This document shows, piece by piece, positions 11,801 to 18,152 of a DNA stretch of 20,949 bases. The stretch is from Mnemiopsis leidyi (Eukaryota; Ctenophora; Tentaculata; Lobata; Bolinopsidae). The position numbers were made by a program, and so were the translations under genes. The stretch is taken from positions 2,540 through 23,488 of the forward strand of contig JH152767.1 in assembly GCA_000226015.1 (NCBI GenBank), in the 5' to 3' direction. The notes under the pieces were generated by a model. The model was not told the origin of the DNA. It saw nothing but the letters and a program-made list of their open reading frames with translations, and made no database searches. Each line of letters starts with the position of its first letter. The first letter of the stretch is position 1.

Positions 11801-14800
11801 GGGAGCAGGAGCAGGTTTTAGCAGAACTGTGTTTCTCATTCCTTCTGTGCAGACTTTTATCTCGTGTCGTTTGTCCAATAAATTTGTTATCCTTTTTTTT
11901 ATACTTGATATTACATGCACCCTACAGGTAATACCTATATGTCTACTAACATTTTGCTTTGATCGTCCTTACATTGCATCTGTCTGACTAGGCTCTCTTA
12001 GTCGGCTCTGTTGAAACTTTGTACTTAAATAAATATAGTTCGATAAAATATAAATAAAATATAAATATAGTTCGAATTATTGATAATGATGCCAGCATTA
12101 TCACACCTGAAATATGTCAAAAAAAGGTGAGTGTGTCATATTTACAATTGACAAGTTATTTCCAAGGTACAAAGGTTCAACTTCAAGCACATGGGGACAC
12201 TCCGTCCTTCTGAACTAGCTTATTCAATAATATGCTACCCTTACTCTAGGGTGGAATTAGAAGGGGCAATATACATTGTACATACATTGTCCGACTGTAA
12301 GAGTGCTGCAATCCACTCCTACTACTCAAGTTGTTCACTGTCCACAACATGCCAATTTATGTACACTGCTGGACATGATATGATATACCCTCACGATTAT
12401 ACACACTTCACATTATACTGTCGGTCATTAATGTACCCTCAATATACATTCAGATGGTTGTATTTGCCTTTTTGTGGTAGAACGAATTGTCTAGAGTTTT
12501 GTTTGTCTGACTAAATGTGCCAGTTTTCCACCCATGCGGCCATTTAACGGAATTTTTTCGTAAATTTTTTTAGGCTTGTTTGGCTCCTAAAATAGGCACC
12601 TTAACCTTGCGCCACGTATAATTCGTTTTGAGATTGGTAGCAATCTGATCTGTCAACTAGCGTACTTATAATTTAGTTAGTTTATCTTTTTCTGCCTAAG
12701 ATCATGTTTCATAATTTTGTCGAATATTTGTCTTGTGATGTTTTGTCTCTATGTTTTTAAGTCTATTCACTTGTATCTTGAAAACGGACTTGTAATCTAA
12801 CAAAAAATTATGAATAATTTGTTTGAGTTTTGGTTCGATTTTCTGTTGAGTCAATAAGTTGTTGAGTCAATAAGTCGGAAATTTAATTGTTTTCCGTTTT
12901 TAAAAAATCCCCTGTCTATTAAACGTTGCCTATGAAATTAACTAACACCATCTCTAACATTAACTAACACTAACACCGTCCCTAACATTAACTAACACCG
13001 TCTCTTACATTAACTAACACTGTCTCTAAAATTAACTTACACCGTCTCTAACATTAACTAACACTATCTCTAACATTAACTAACACTGTTTCTAACATTA
13101 ACTAACACCGTCTCTAACATTAAAACTAACACCGTCTCTTACATTAACTAACACTGTTTCTAGGTGCAGGATGTCTAATCACCGTCACCGCCCCGACGAC
13201 CGTTATGCCCCGCCCATCTACATCCCAGAACGTCACCTCAACAACCTCCGTCAAGCCTCCAACCTGGCTATCGACATAGGGGGCTCCCTTGCCAAGCTGG
13301 CTTACTTCTCCAACGTTCACGGCCGGCGGAGAACCTTGTCCCAAGACGGGTTATCAGACGCTGAATTCGGCAACTTACAGGACGAGGAATTCCGGAGGAG
13401 TCGGCTCCATTTTGTAAAGTTTGAGACGAAACACATCACCAGTCTGACTCATTACATCAAGGATTGTTTGGGGGATGATGCGGACCAGGTAGCAGGTCGA
13501 ACTATCAGGGTGACTGGGGGCGGTGCGTACAAGTACACTGACTTGTTTGAGAAGGTGCTCGGTCTCACCATCATCAAGGAGGATGAGATGGCTTGTTTGA
13601 TTAAGGGCTCTAATTTCCTGCTGAACAATATCCCCAACGAGGCGTTTTCATTTAAAAAGAACGGAAATCCTGAGATAACGTTTCAAAAAACTGGATGTGA
13701 GTTTCCGTACCTTCTAGTTAACATTGGGTCAGGAGTGAGCATACTGAAAGTCTACAGTGACGAAAAGTCAGAACGAGTTGGGGGCACTGCCATGGGCGGG
13801 GGTACATTCTGGGGTCTGGGATCGCTGCTGACAAGCGCACAGGGGTTCGACGAGCTCCTCGCCCTCGCTGAGAAAGGAGAATCCAGCTCGGTGGATTTGC
13901 TTGTCAAGGATATTTACGGAGGTTCTTACGAAGCGATGGGTTTACCAGGTGACCTGATAGCCAGTAGTTTTGGTAAAGCCGCCAGGTCAAGGATAGCCGG
14001 TCCAGCTAGGGAGCAAATCCATGATGCTGACATAGCCAAGTCACTCCTACACCTCATCAGTAACGGTATCGGCCAGATTGCTTACCTTCATGCCAACTTG
14101 TATAATTGTGAGCGGATAATCTTTGGAGGTTTCTTCATCCGGGGTAAGAAAGCGACGATGCACACGATTTCCTACGCTATAAACTACTGGTCTAAGGGCA
14201 AGGTTCAGGCTCTGTTCCTCCGTCATGAGGGGTATTTGGGTGCCGTTGGAGCCTACATGAAGGGGGCCGAATCTCAAGATGTTGTCCCCGGCAACAACTA
14301 CGGAGAAAACTTTGCTTTCAGTGACAGTTTCGAGGTGAATGAAGTTATGAGCAAAGCACTTGAGTTCCTTGAGCTGGATCGGTTAGATCTACCTCTTGTC
14401 AAGTTCCCCCTTATAGAGGGTCTGGATTACCAAGCGGATCTGATAGACCTGGCTCTAGACACCGATGCCAGACACTACTGGCTTGACATTTTCCAGGACG
14501 GTTTGGAAAGGTTTTGTAAAGTCATCAGGGACGGAGAGTCCAACAGGAACCACATCGACCGAAGAATTGCGTTCTTCAAGAAGAAGTTTCTGGAGTGTCT
14601 AGCTCTGCTTAGAAAAAACCCGTTTGCGTACGGAGTACTGACCGTAAGGACCTTACTGGACTGTCGGGAGCAGTTTCTCGCTGAGTTCGACTTCTATGAC
14701 CCGTACATAAAGTTCAAGCAGGAAGAAAACACGGCGACCCTCGCAGAGTTGCCTGCCAGGTTGGAGTACATACATAGCTTACCGTGGGAAGAGAGACAGA

Positions 14801-17648
14801 CTGAGCTGATAAGGGGTATCTTAGGGGGTAATATATTTGATTGGGGCTCATCAGCTGTTGTCAAGATAAACGAGAGCAAACAGATAAATTTCAAAGAAGC
14901 TTGTGACATTGTTCAGGGTCGTCCTTGGTTTGTGGATCATCTGGAACATTGGGTGAAGCGGCTCAAACGAGCTCCAGTTCAGAAGATGATGATATTTGTT
15001 GATAACAGCGGGGCGGATATCGTGCTGGGGATCATCCCCTTTGTAGAAGAGATGTTGAGGATGGGAAGTGAGGTGGTGTTAGCTGCCAACAGTCGTCCAG
15101 CTCTCAACGACATCACCTCCCACGAGCTGCGTCTCCTCCTCACCCAGGTCCTTCCTCTCTCCCCTGTCATCAGCCAGGCCCACCACTCTGACACACTGAG
15201 GGTCGTGGAGAACGGCCTGGGTTCTCCTTGTCTTGACCTCAGTCGGGTAAGTCAGCACATTGCTGACGAGTGTCTGGACTGTGATCTCGTTGTCATCGAG
15301 GGTATGGGCCGGACTATTCACACCAACTTTCACAGCAAGTTTAAGAAGGAGAGTTTGAAGTTGGCTGTGATCAAGAACAAGTGGTTGTGTGATAAGTTTA
15401 ATTGTCCGATGTTTGCGGCGGTATGCAAGTATGAGGTTCCTGACTCCCTCTACAACGATGATTGAGTGGCCGAGGTTTTTTATTTGATTTTTTTGGTATT
15501 CGATTATGAGTTTTGGATTGAACAGCAGCAAAGTGACAACGAACGGTTGATTATTTAGCCGGCGTTTATTGTTTGTTGGTTCAAGTTTACGGCAATCAAA
15601 CTTAAGACAATCAAACTTAAAAAGTGCGTGTGAAATGAAATGAAAGACTATTATTGCCTCACCTATAATTTAAATTATTGAAATCAAATGGTATTCATAA
15701 TTAGTAAGATTATTTATGTTTTAACGGGGGAGATGCAAGTTCATCGTCACTTTACTTTAAATCTAATCACGGTTTTCTATATTCTAGAAAGGATGCGTAA
15801 TTTTGCGTTTTACATAATTTATGAATCTGATTTATTTATCATCCCCGAAAATATATATCTTTTATTAGAATTAGATGAAAAATGAATCGTATTTACTCCA
15901 CTGCAAAATGAGATGCAAAATGATATGTTAAGAATCAATCGAAAACCATAACTCGAAATACCCAATCTTCACGAACAGTGATTTAAAAAAATAAAAACGG
16001 AATTATCGACCAGACGTCAAAAACACAGTATTTGAAATATATATCTATATTCTAAAAATAGAACAAGAAATTTACAACCACACCAGCACCCATTTTTTGA
16101 CTGACAAATATTTTACCCTCGTAAGACTTCCCTGCTGTTTCAGTTGACCCTGTCGCACAACAGTCTGGTGTCTACTAGAGGTTTGCAATACCTCCCCAAC
16201 CTTATCAGTCTGGATCTGTCCTACAACAACCTTTCCACCGTTCAGAACATCGACAAATGTGGTTTGTTTTTAATTTGCAACGTTTATAATTAATTTGTCA
16301 CACCACTGTGACAATCCAATTAACCTTATATCAAACATGTAGGGGGTTGATAGACATAAATAGATTCGAGTTTGTTGTTGCAGAAGCTTTCAATAAACAT
16401 GTGTTAATCGTCGTGTTAATCGTGGTCAGCTTATATCAATCGCACATTTGTTTGGACGGAATTTTTTATAAGAAAACCTTATTCTGACACTCACCTTGTC
16501 AAACAATAAATACGTGTATTGTCCTATTATTAAATACGTGTATTTTCATATCATTAAATACGTAACGTCGTAACGCCAGGACTTCTGCAAAACTTGGACT
16601 TGTCCCACAACCAGCTGGTAAACGTACCGAGTCTGAAAAACAACGTTCTCCTCGCCTCTTTAGACCTGTCAGCTAACGGTACGTCGTCTAAGAAAGTCTG
16701 CTTTACCATTGTTTTAACTGTACATTTTCTTACTTACTTAACTTGTTTATAAGTTCAATTAATTCCATCCGAAACTTAAAAATCCGTTAAATATCCGCTT
16801 TCATATTATATAAAAAGTAAAGAACTTGTAATAATAAGCTACACCTATAAGTGAGATTATAAGTGTGATTATAAGTGCAATTATAAGTGCAATTATAAGT
16901 GCAATTATAAGTGCAATTATAAGTGCAATTATAAGTGCAATTATAAGTGCAATTATAAGTTCAATCATAAGTGAGTGCAAATCCGGCAGGTTTGACAACG
17001 CTCGAAGAGTTGTCCGAGTCTTGGTTGCCTTGTCTCCAGAAGTTAAAACTCGTAGCTAACGGTCTGTCCAACCTTCCTCTTCTATACAAGATTTGTCCGC
17101 TACTACTGTGGCTGGACGTGTCCAACAACATGCTCTCTGATACTCAGGTTGGCGCTTCTCTTTTACCCTGTGTGTGTGTTATCAGCTAGTCTTCCAGTTT
17201 AGTTGTTATCGATATAAGTTGAGTGTGGATCATTACTTGACTAGAATTATAGTTAGTGGCAATTTTACTTAGTTGCAATTTTGGCTAGCCAACAATATCA
17301 GATAGCAAGAAAAATTTCAGGAATTTACGAACTGTTTGCTTTACTGTCAGCTTAAAGATGTGGTATGTGATGGCACTGAGTTAGATCAAGATATCGTCAA
17401 AGGTAACGCTTTTATTCTATTACATCCTGCTTATAGGGATAGCTTTAACCGATCCCCCTTTTAATTGAAATCTTCGTATCATTTTTTCCTTCGGGCCAAA
17501 ATATTTATCTTCTTCAATTTCAGACTACGTAGAATCACTTAGCAAGACAGTGATACCGGACTCTAACATAGTACAGTATTTCTTGAAGATTAGAGACATG
17601 TTGCAGCCCAACTCTTTGTTTGACTCTTCTACAATGCTATTGGAGAAG
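2705..17648 (+). CDS. LRRIQ1: Leucine-rich repeat and IQ domain-containing protein 1 (LRRIQ1), multi-exon
   Basis: The gene spans 13 exons: 2705-2849, 3127-3263, 4424-4534, 4677-4766, 5032-5178, 7493-7707, 7971-9950, 10273-10399, 16144-16261, 16580-16678, 16990-17147, 17321-17402 and 17524-17648. Every junction is GT-AG, all phases agree, and they total 1178 codons. Order of parts: an acidic N-terminus with an LPES...NAVE block resembling vertebrate LRRIQ1; a Glu/Arg/Lys-rich coiled coil (about residues 165-375) interrupted by an IQ motif (AVKIQAYFRGMRTRK, about 270-285); a long low-complexity Ser/Asn/Lys middle; a WRELGLPW block; then about seven leucine-rich repeats of the form LxxLDLSxN (about 915-1130). 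IQ motifs bind calmodulin-type proteins. LRRIQ1 is little characterised and is linked to ciliated cells. Vertebrate LRRIQ1 has about 1700 residues and further IQ motifs after the repeats, which are not found here. The 3' end is uncertain. Confidence 0.85.
3127..3263 (+). CDS. LRRIQ1: LRRIQ1 exon 2
   Basis: The acceptor is TTATTCAG and the donor GTTAGG, phase 1 in and phase 0 out. The exon contains ILPESAELFFSLIQ and NAVEQELL, which align with the LPES...AVEEL block of vertebrate LRRIQ1. This is the clearest N-terminal family match. Confidence 0.8.
3264..4423. other. LRRIQ1 intron 2 with an unrecognised GC-richer segment
   Basis: Roughly 3440-4280 has a higher G+C content than the flanks and no intact frame. 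The longest, minus 3718-3957, has no recognisable product. A perfect hairpin, ACCACATCT (4188-4196) with AGATGTGGT (4203-4211) and a 6-base loop, lies near its right end. It may be a degraded transposon or broken nested gene. I could not identify it. Confidence 0.35.
4424..4534 (+). CDS. LRRIQ1: LRRIQ1 exon 3
   Basis: The acceptor is TTTATCTAG; the exon is acidic (TESEENEDDWEEEF). Two in-frame donors compete: GTTGAT at 4529 and GTTGGT at 4535. The latter is preferred because G is at position +5. The choice adds or drops Val-Asp only. Confidence 0.65.
4677..4766 (+). CDS. LRRIQ1: LRRIQ1 exon 4
   Basis: A 30-codon phase 0-0 exon after the strong acceptor TTGTTTTTTCAG and before GTAAAC. It encodes DGSTSSDQDADG and SYQLKVQSDLPIYQ and has no recognised domain. 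Confidence 0.7.
5032..5178 (+). CDS. LRRIQ1: LRRIQ1 exon 5 (coiled coil begins)
   Basis: A 49-codon phase 0-0 exon between GGGCCCAG and GTTTGT. Its second half is a charged helix (EAEKERKERELERSKKMEAE), the start of the coiled coil. The open frame runs into the intron until 5229. Confidence 0.75.
5506..5511 (-). terminator. Polyadenylation signal AATAAA overlapping a stop codon
   Basis: Read on the minus strand, the stop TAA of the membrane-protein gene is the start of TAATAAAATTT, so AATAAA overlaps it. The 3' UTR would be only some tens of bases. Cleavage would then fall before the coding part of host exon 5, on the opposite strand. Confidence 0.6.
5510..5998 (-). CDS. Small type I membrane protein with PPPY tail, nested in LRRIQ1 intron 5
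   Basis: An intronless frame of 162 residues from the ATG at 5998. An upstream in-frame ATG at 6031 would add 11 residues. I chose 5998 because it begins a classic signal peptide (MRPQLKWVMVAAGVLFSVAC) and an AG sits two bases before it. Then come a short acidic ectodomain (DEDTSADIETGNDG), one membrane span (WIGSVISTFLVVGLWIGCG) and a cysteine-rich juxtamembrane stretch (CYCYKKCC, possible palmitoylation). The cytoplasmic tail is rich in Pro, Gln and Asn, has RPSGIQ/QPSGIQ repeats, and ends PSAPPPYNPNY. PPPY binds WW domains such as those of Nedd4-type ligases. The layout recalls Shisa- or WBP1-like adaptors, but no family is certain. It is transcribed against the host gene. Confidence 0.75.
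   Translation of the reverse strand: MRPQLKWVMVAAGVLFSVACCDEDTSADIETGNDGAWIGSVISTFLVVGLWIGCGCYCYKKCCNRTRVVAAGGVGNVVVNNVNTAPPSQPNVIQNINMIQQPAQMQFPSFAQPQQHAAQQPWYGEQPFFAYNRPSGIQLSGNQPSGIQSSGPSAPPPYNPNY
5999..6440. promoter_or_regulatory. Shared upstream region of a divergent gene pair
   Basis: 442 bases separate the minus-strand ATG at 5998 from the plus-strand ATG at 6441, so both promoters must lie here if the small gene is real. No TATA box is certain. An inverted copy of GGAGCCAAGTTGTCGG lies at 6126-6141 (plus-strand coordinates). Confidence 0.4.
6118..6986. repeat. Three copies of a GGRGCCAAGTKGT motif
   Basis: GGAGCCAAGTTGTCGG is on the minus strand at 6126-6141. GGGGCCAAGTTGTCGG is on the plus strand at about 6877-6892, inside exon 2 of the small gene. 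GGGGCCAAGTGGTTAG is on the plus strand at about 6971-6986. The first two also share flanking ...CTAAA, forming imperfect inverted repeats of about 24 bases. They may be transposon termini, tRNA A-box-like heads (compare GGCCGAGTGGTTAAGG of tRNA-Ser), or duplicated coding fragments. Confidence 0.5.
6441..6947 (+). CDS. Probable two-exon small gene nested in LRRIQ1 intron 5 (possibly Piercer-like)
   Basis: Exon 1 is 6441-6594 and exon 2 is 6760-6947. The donor is ACAG|GTTCGT, the acceptor TTATTTTTCAG, and both are phase 1. The join gives 113 residues and a TGA at 6945-6947. The frame continues for 61 codons after the acceptor, which supports it. Visible parts: MPTFIEIPNVSEGTKAAALL, then FYHLFRQDNNLYGSS, a basic stretch NTRRSKQLSDNYKM, and HFSLGGQVVGDLNSYTSVKS. 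The FYH...NNLYG and F..LGG....N...... pattern loosely recalls PIERCE1/PIERCE2, ciliary doublet-microtubule inner proteins, but the similarity is weak and from memory. There is no signal peptide or membrane span. It lies head to head with the membrane-protein gene and on the same strand as the host. It could instead be an alternative exon set or a chance pairing. Confidence 0.45.
6948..7492. other. Remainder of LRRIQ1 intron 5, nothing recognised
   Basis: AT-rich sequence without a supportable exon, except the third copy of the GGGGCCAAGT motif near 6971. It ends with the acceptor of exon 6 at 7491-7492. Confidence 0.4.
7493..7707 (+). CDS. LRRIQ1: LRRIQ1 exon 6 (coiled coil and IQ motif)
   Basis: The acceptor is CTTATCAG and the donor GTAAAT, phase 0 in and 2 out. 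A continuous charged helix leads into SAVKIQAYFRGMR, an IQ-motif core (IQxxxRG) completed by TRK from the next exon. Placement between coiled-coil halves matches vertebrate LRRIQ1. Confidence 0.85.
7971..9950 (+). CDS. LRRIQ1: LRRIQ1 exon 7 (large exon: coiled coil, disordered middle, first LRR)
   Basis: The acceptor is CGTATCTCAG and the donor GTATTG. The open frame runs from 7891 to 9972, but the phase-2 join and the IQ motif fix the acceptor at 7971. The exon starts with 110 charged helical residues and then a Ser/Asn/Lys-rich disordered stretch with two internal duplications. It next has SLFVTEFETSYKNWREL, comparable to the block before the repeats in vertebrate LRRIQ1, and ends in a first degenerate leucine-rich repeat (VKLLSLQRCSECVL). 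Confidence 0.85.
8745..8912. repeat. Coding tandem duplication in LRRIQ1, 84-base unit x2
   Basis: Two in-frame 28-residue units share DKNCNQSTKSSEL and then TPNS. They differ at about a quarter of residues, so the duplication is not recent. It lies in the low-complexity middle, where length is evidently free to vary. Confidence 0.85.
9303..9362. repeat. Coding tandem duplication in LRRIQ1, 30-base unit x2
   Basis: An identical 30-base unit is repeated head to tail, giving NSLNNVQYHT twice followed by NPL. The lack of any mismatch suggests a recent event and possible length polymorphism. Confidence 0.9.
10141..10183. repeat. Strong palindrome in LRRIQ1 intron 7
   Basis: A 26-base perfect palindrome (10150-10175) has arms ACAGATACATATA and its complement. 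It is flanked by an A run on the left and a T run on the right, so pairing can extend by about six more base pairs after one mismatch. It lies in a 322-base intron. Confidence 0.9.
10273..10399 (+). CDS. LRRIQ1: LRRIQ1 exon 8 (leucine-rich repeats)
   Basis: The acceptor is TTTTATTCAG and the donor GTAAGT, phase 2 in and 0 out. It contains YLEITECELAQIGKLPG and LTMLDLSRNTISRL, a clear LxxLxLxxN repeat. Confidence 0.85.
11417..11785. promoter_or_regulatory. Cluster of four TATCACGCC motifs
   Basis: The exact 9-mer TATCACGCC occurs at 11421, 11453, 11735 and 11777, all on the plus strand. The first two lie in a diverged 32-base tandem duplication (11417-11448 and 11449-11480). The other two have different surroundings. 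Four exact copies in 365 bases is far above chance. It could be a transcription-factor site cluster upstream of PANK4 or debris of one repeat. Confidence 0.45.
11749..11766. repeat. Perfect 8-bp inverted repeat
   Basis: TGTGTGAG is followed by GA and then CTCACACA. It lies between the third and fourth TATCACGCC copies. Confidence 0.85.
12845..12876. repeat. Tandem duplication, 16-base unit x2
   Basis: GTTGAGTCAATAAGTT and GTTGAGTCAATAAGTC lie head to tail with one mismatch, shortly before the minisatellite. Confidence 0.9.
12937..13163. repeat. Minisatellite of ten CTAAC-rich units, directly upstream of PANK4
   Basis: Ten head-to-tail units of about 22 bases follow the pattern ATTAACTAACACYGTCTC then TAAC. 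Unit 2 has an internal ACACTA insertion, and units 5 and 9 carry small variants. Each unit contains TTAACTAAC, close to the branch-point consensus, followed by a pyrimidine-leaning stretch. The last unit changes TCTCTAAC to TTTCTAG and so creates an acceptor. Confidence 0.95.
13142..13170 (+). promoter_or_regulatory. 3' splice site before the PANK4 start codon
   Basis: The final minisatellite unit reads TTAACTAACACTGTTTCTAG (AG at 13162-13163), a near-ideal branch point and pyrimidine tract. A second AG follows at 13168-13169 (GTGCAG). The ATG is 7 or 1 bases downstream. It would serve a 5'-UTR intron or trans-splicing. It might also be used by the host LRRIQ1 transcript. Confidence 0.55.
13171..15465 (+). 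CDS. PANK4: PANK4: pantothenate-kinase-like domain fused to DUF89 phosphatase, intronless
   Basis: A complete 764-residue frame, collinear with human PANK4 (773 residues) from about residue 27 to the end. Residues 30-370 form the type II pantothenate-kinase fold: AIDIGGSLAKLAY (33-45, phosphate-binding), TGGGAYKY (115-122), NIGSGVSIL (184-192) and GGGTFWGLG (209-217). Residues about 400-764 form the DUF89/ARMT1-like phosphatase: VDNSGAD with D611 and N612, ANSRPALND with D647 (36 residues later, the spacing of the human metal ligands), and VIEGMGR. PANK4 acts in the cytosol on 4'-phosphopantetheine and its damaged forms, limiting coenzyme A synthesis. Unlike the human pseudokinase, E139 and R202 occupy the positions of catalytic PANK3 Glu138 and Arg207. 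It is more G+C-rich than its surroundings. The start is the first ATG after the acceptor; the N-terminal 25 residues are not conserved. Confidence 0.95.
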   Translation: MSNHRHRPDDRYAPPIYIPERHLNNLRQASNLAIDIGGSLAKLAYFSNVHGRRRTLSQDGLSDAEFGNLQDEEFRRSRLHFVKFETKHITSLTHYIKDCLGDDADQVAGRTIRVTGGGAYKYTDLFEKVLGLTIIKEDEMACLIKGSNFLLNNIPNEAFSFKKNGNPEITFQKTGCEFPYLLVNIGSGVSILKVYSDEKSERVGGTAMGGGTFWGLGSLLTSAQGFDELLALAEKGESSSVDLLVKDIYGGSYEAMGLPGDLIASSFGKAARSRIAGPAREQIHDADIAKSLLHLISNGIGQIAYLHANLYNCERIIFGGFFIRGKKATMHTISYAINYWSKGKVQALFLRHEGYLGAVGAYMKGAESQDVVPGNNYGENFAFSDSFEVNEVMSKALEFLELDRLDLPLVKFPLIEGLDYQADLIDLALDTDARHYWLDIFQDGLERFCKVIRDGESNRNHIDRRIAFFKKKFLECLALLRKNPFAYGVLTVRTLLDCREQFLAEFDFYDPYIKFKQEENTATLAELPARLEYIHSLPWEERQTELIRGILGGNIFDWGSSAVVKINESKQINFKEACDIVQGRPWFVDHLEHWVKRLKRAPVQKMMIFVDNSGADIVLGIIPFVEEMLRMGSEVVLAANSRPALNDITSHELRLLLTQVLPLSPVISQAHHSDTLRVVENGLGSPCLDLSRVSQHIADECLDCDLVVIEGMGRTIHTNFHSKFKKESLKLAVIKNKWLCDKFNCPMFAAVCKYEVPDSLYNDD
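15466..16143. other. PANK4 3' region and end of LRRIQ1 intron 8
   Basis: No coding exon is supported. The frame at 15688-15885 is AT-rich and unrecognised. The direct repeat AATCAAACTTAA occurs at about 15595 and 15609. A candidate polyadenylation signal is listed separately. Confidence 0.45.
15990..15995 (+). terminator. Candidate polyadenylation signal AATAAA for PANK4
   Basis: The first AATAAA on the plus strand after the PANK4 stop, about 525 bases downstream and about 150 bases before LRRIQ1 exon 9. Variant signals nearer the stop cannot be excluded. The host transcript must read through it. Confidence 0.35.
16144..16261 (+). CDS. LRRIQ1: LRRIQ1 exon 9 (leucine-rich repeats)
   Basis: The acceptor is CCCTGCTGTTTCAG and the donor GTTTGT, phase 0 in and 1 out. 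LTLSHNSLVSTRGLQYL and LISLDLSYNNLSTV continue the repeat array across the 5.7-kb intron that holds PANK4. Confidence 0.85.
16262..16579. other. LRRIQ1 intron 9
   Basis: A 318-base intron with no gene. A short repeated block, TTAAATACGT, occurs twice within 16530-16565. Confidence 0.5.
16580..16678 (+). CDS. LRRIQ1: LRRIQ1 exon 10 (leucine-rich repeats)
   Basis: A 99-base phase 1-1 exon between AACGCCAG and GTACGT. It encodes LLQNLDLSHNQLVNVPSL and LLASLDLSAN. Confidence 0.85.
16845..16974. repeat. 12-base tandem array (ATTATAAGTGCA)n
   Basis: About eleven units of ATTATAAGTGCA fill the second half of LRRIQ1 intron 10. The centre is identical and the edges are degenerate. It ends about 15 bases before the acceptor of exon 11. 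Open frames across it on both strands are repeat translations, not genes. Confidence 0.95.
16990..17147 (+). CDS. LRRIQ1: LRRIQ1 exon 11 (leucine-rich repeats)
   Basis: Phase 1 in and 0 out, between ATCCGGCAG and GTTGGC. LTTLEELSESWLPCLQKLKL resembles the block of vertebrate LRRIQ1 with YWLPLLQNL. It ends with LLWLDVSNNMLSDTQ. Confidence 0.85.
17321..17402 (+). CDS. LRRIQ1: LRRIQ1 exon 12 (end of repeat array)
   Basis: Phase 0 in and 1 out, between AAAATTTCAG and GTAACG. The reading EFTNCLLYCQLKDVVCDG looks like a cap after the last repeat. The match to vertebrate LRRIQ1 is weak, but the frame and splice signals fit. Confidence 0.7.
17524..17648 (+). CDS. LRRIQ1: LRRIQ1 exon 13
   Basis: Phase 1 in and 0 out, between TTCTTCAATTTCAG and GTAGGC. 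It encodes a helical stretch (YVESLSKTVIPDSNIVQYF) after the repeats. Its last bases and the donor are duplicated just downstream. Confidence 0.7.
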
Positions 17649-17720
17649 GTAGGCATCGTATATTTAGTTTAAAAATGCTATTGGAGAATGGAGAAGGTAG
17701 GCATCGTATATTTAGTTTAA
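17633..17720. repeat. Tandem duplication spanning the exon 13 splice donor
   Basis: The segment from AATGCTATTGGAGAAGGTAG onward (17633-17673) is repeated at 17674-17720 with a 5-base insertion (TGGAG). Both copies carry GAAGGTAGGC, the exon 13 donor. Only the first keeps the frame: reading on meets TAA at 17670-17672. Confidence 0.85.
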
Positions 17721-18152
17721 GATCATTGGTATGTAAGGTATCTTCATGATACCTGGGTATAGAATGTTGTTGGTTGATTAAGATTTATTCTGTCATCAAC
17801 TTGGTTGTAAAATTGTGCTGTTAGATCAATCGCCCTTTCTTCAACGTTACGGTTTATCGCTGCGAGGTTATGATTTTGTTTTCTCATTTAACTATTTGTT
17901 TCATTAAATACACAATAGTAAGATAGTAGAGTAAATTAGTAAGATGTTATATCGGTGACGTTTGACTTAACTCTATTTGTTTTACTATGTTGTGTATGGT
18001 TGTGCTATCTGGTGTCTAACTCTATTCTCTATAAAGCTAATTAAGACCTTTCTTATCTTCGTATCAGAAAGAGTTAAAACAAAAAAAGCAGATATAAGAT
18101 AATAACACGATTTATCACTGATAGACATGCAATAAATTCGTTTGCTGTCATA
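17721..18152. other. Non-coding stretch after LRRIQ1 exon 13
   Basis: AT-rich with no supportable exon. An acceptor-like TGTTAG at 17824 opens a 14-codon frame to GAGGTTATG, too short and unmatched to call. Confidence 0.35.

Larger units (their letters stand above)
10400..12936. other. Left part of LRRIQ1 intron 8, upstream of PANK4, no gene seen
   Basis: No exon can be supported over 2.5 kb. The longest frame (12191-12514, plus) has no recognisable product. The stretch contains the TATCACGCC cluster, a short palindrome at 11749-11766 and small AT-rich repeats. Promoter sequences for PANK4 may lie here. Confidence 0.4.

Noticed and set aside
12191-12514. 107-codon plus-strand open frame in LRRIQ1 intron 8
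   Set aside because: No recognisable motif, odd Cys/Tyr-rich composition and no supporting splice or start context; probably chance.
12937-13163. CRISPR-like array
   Set aside because: Units are directly adjacent with no unique spacers; it is a minisatellite in an animal genome.
15688-15885. 65-codon plus-strand frame after PANK4
   Set aside because: AT-rich, unrecognised and probably 3' UTR.
16801-17059. Ile/Ala-rich frames on both strands
   Set aside because: Translation of the 12-base tandem array, not a protein.
17825-17866. 14-codon micro-exon in phase 0 after TGTTAG
   Set aside because: Weak acceptor, poor donor (GTTATG) and no match to LRRIQ1; too little to support.
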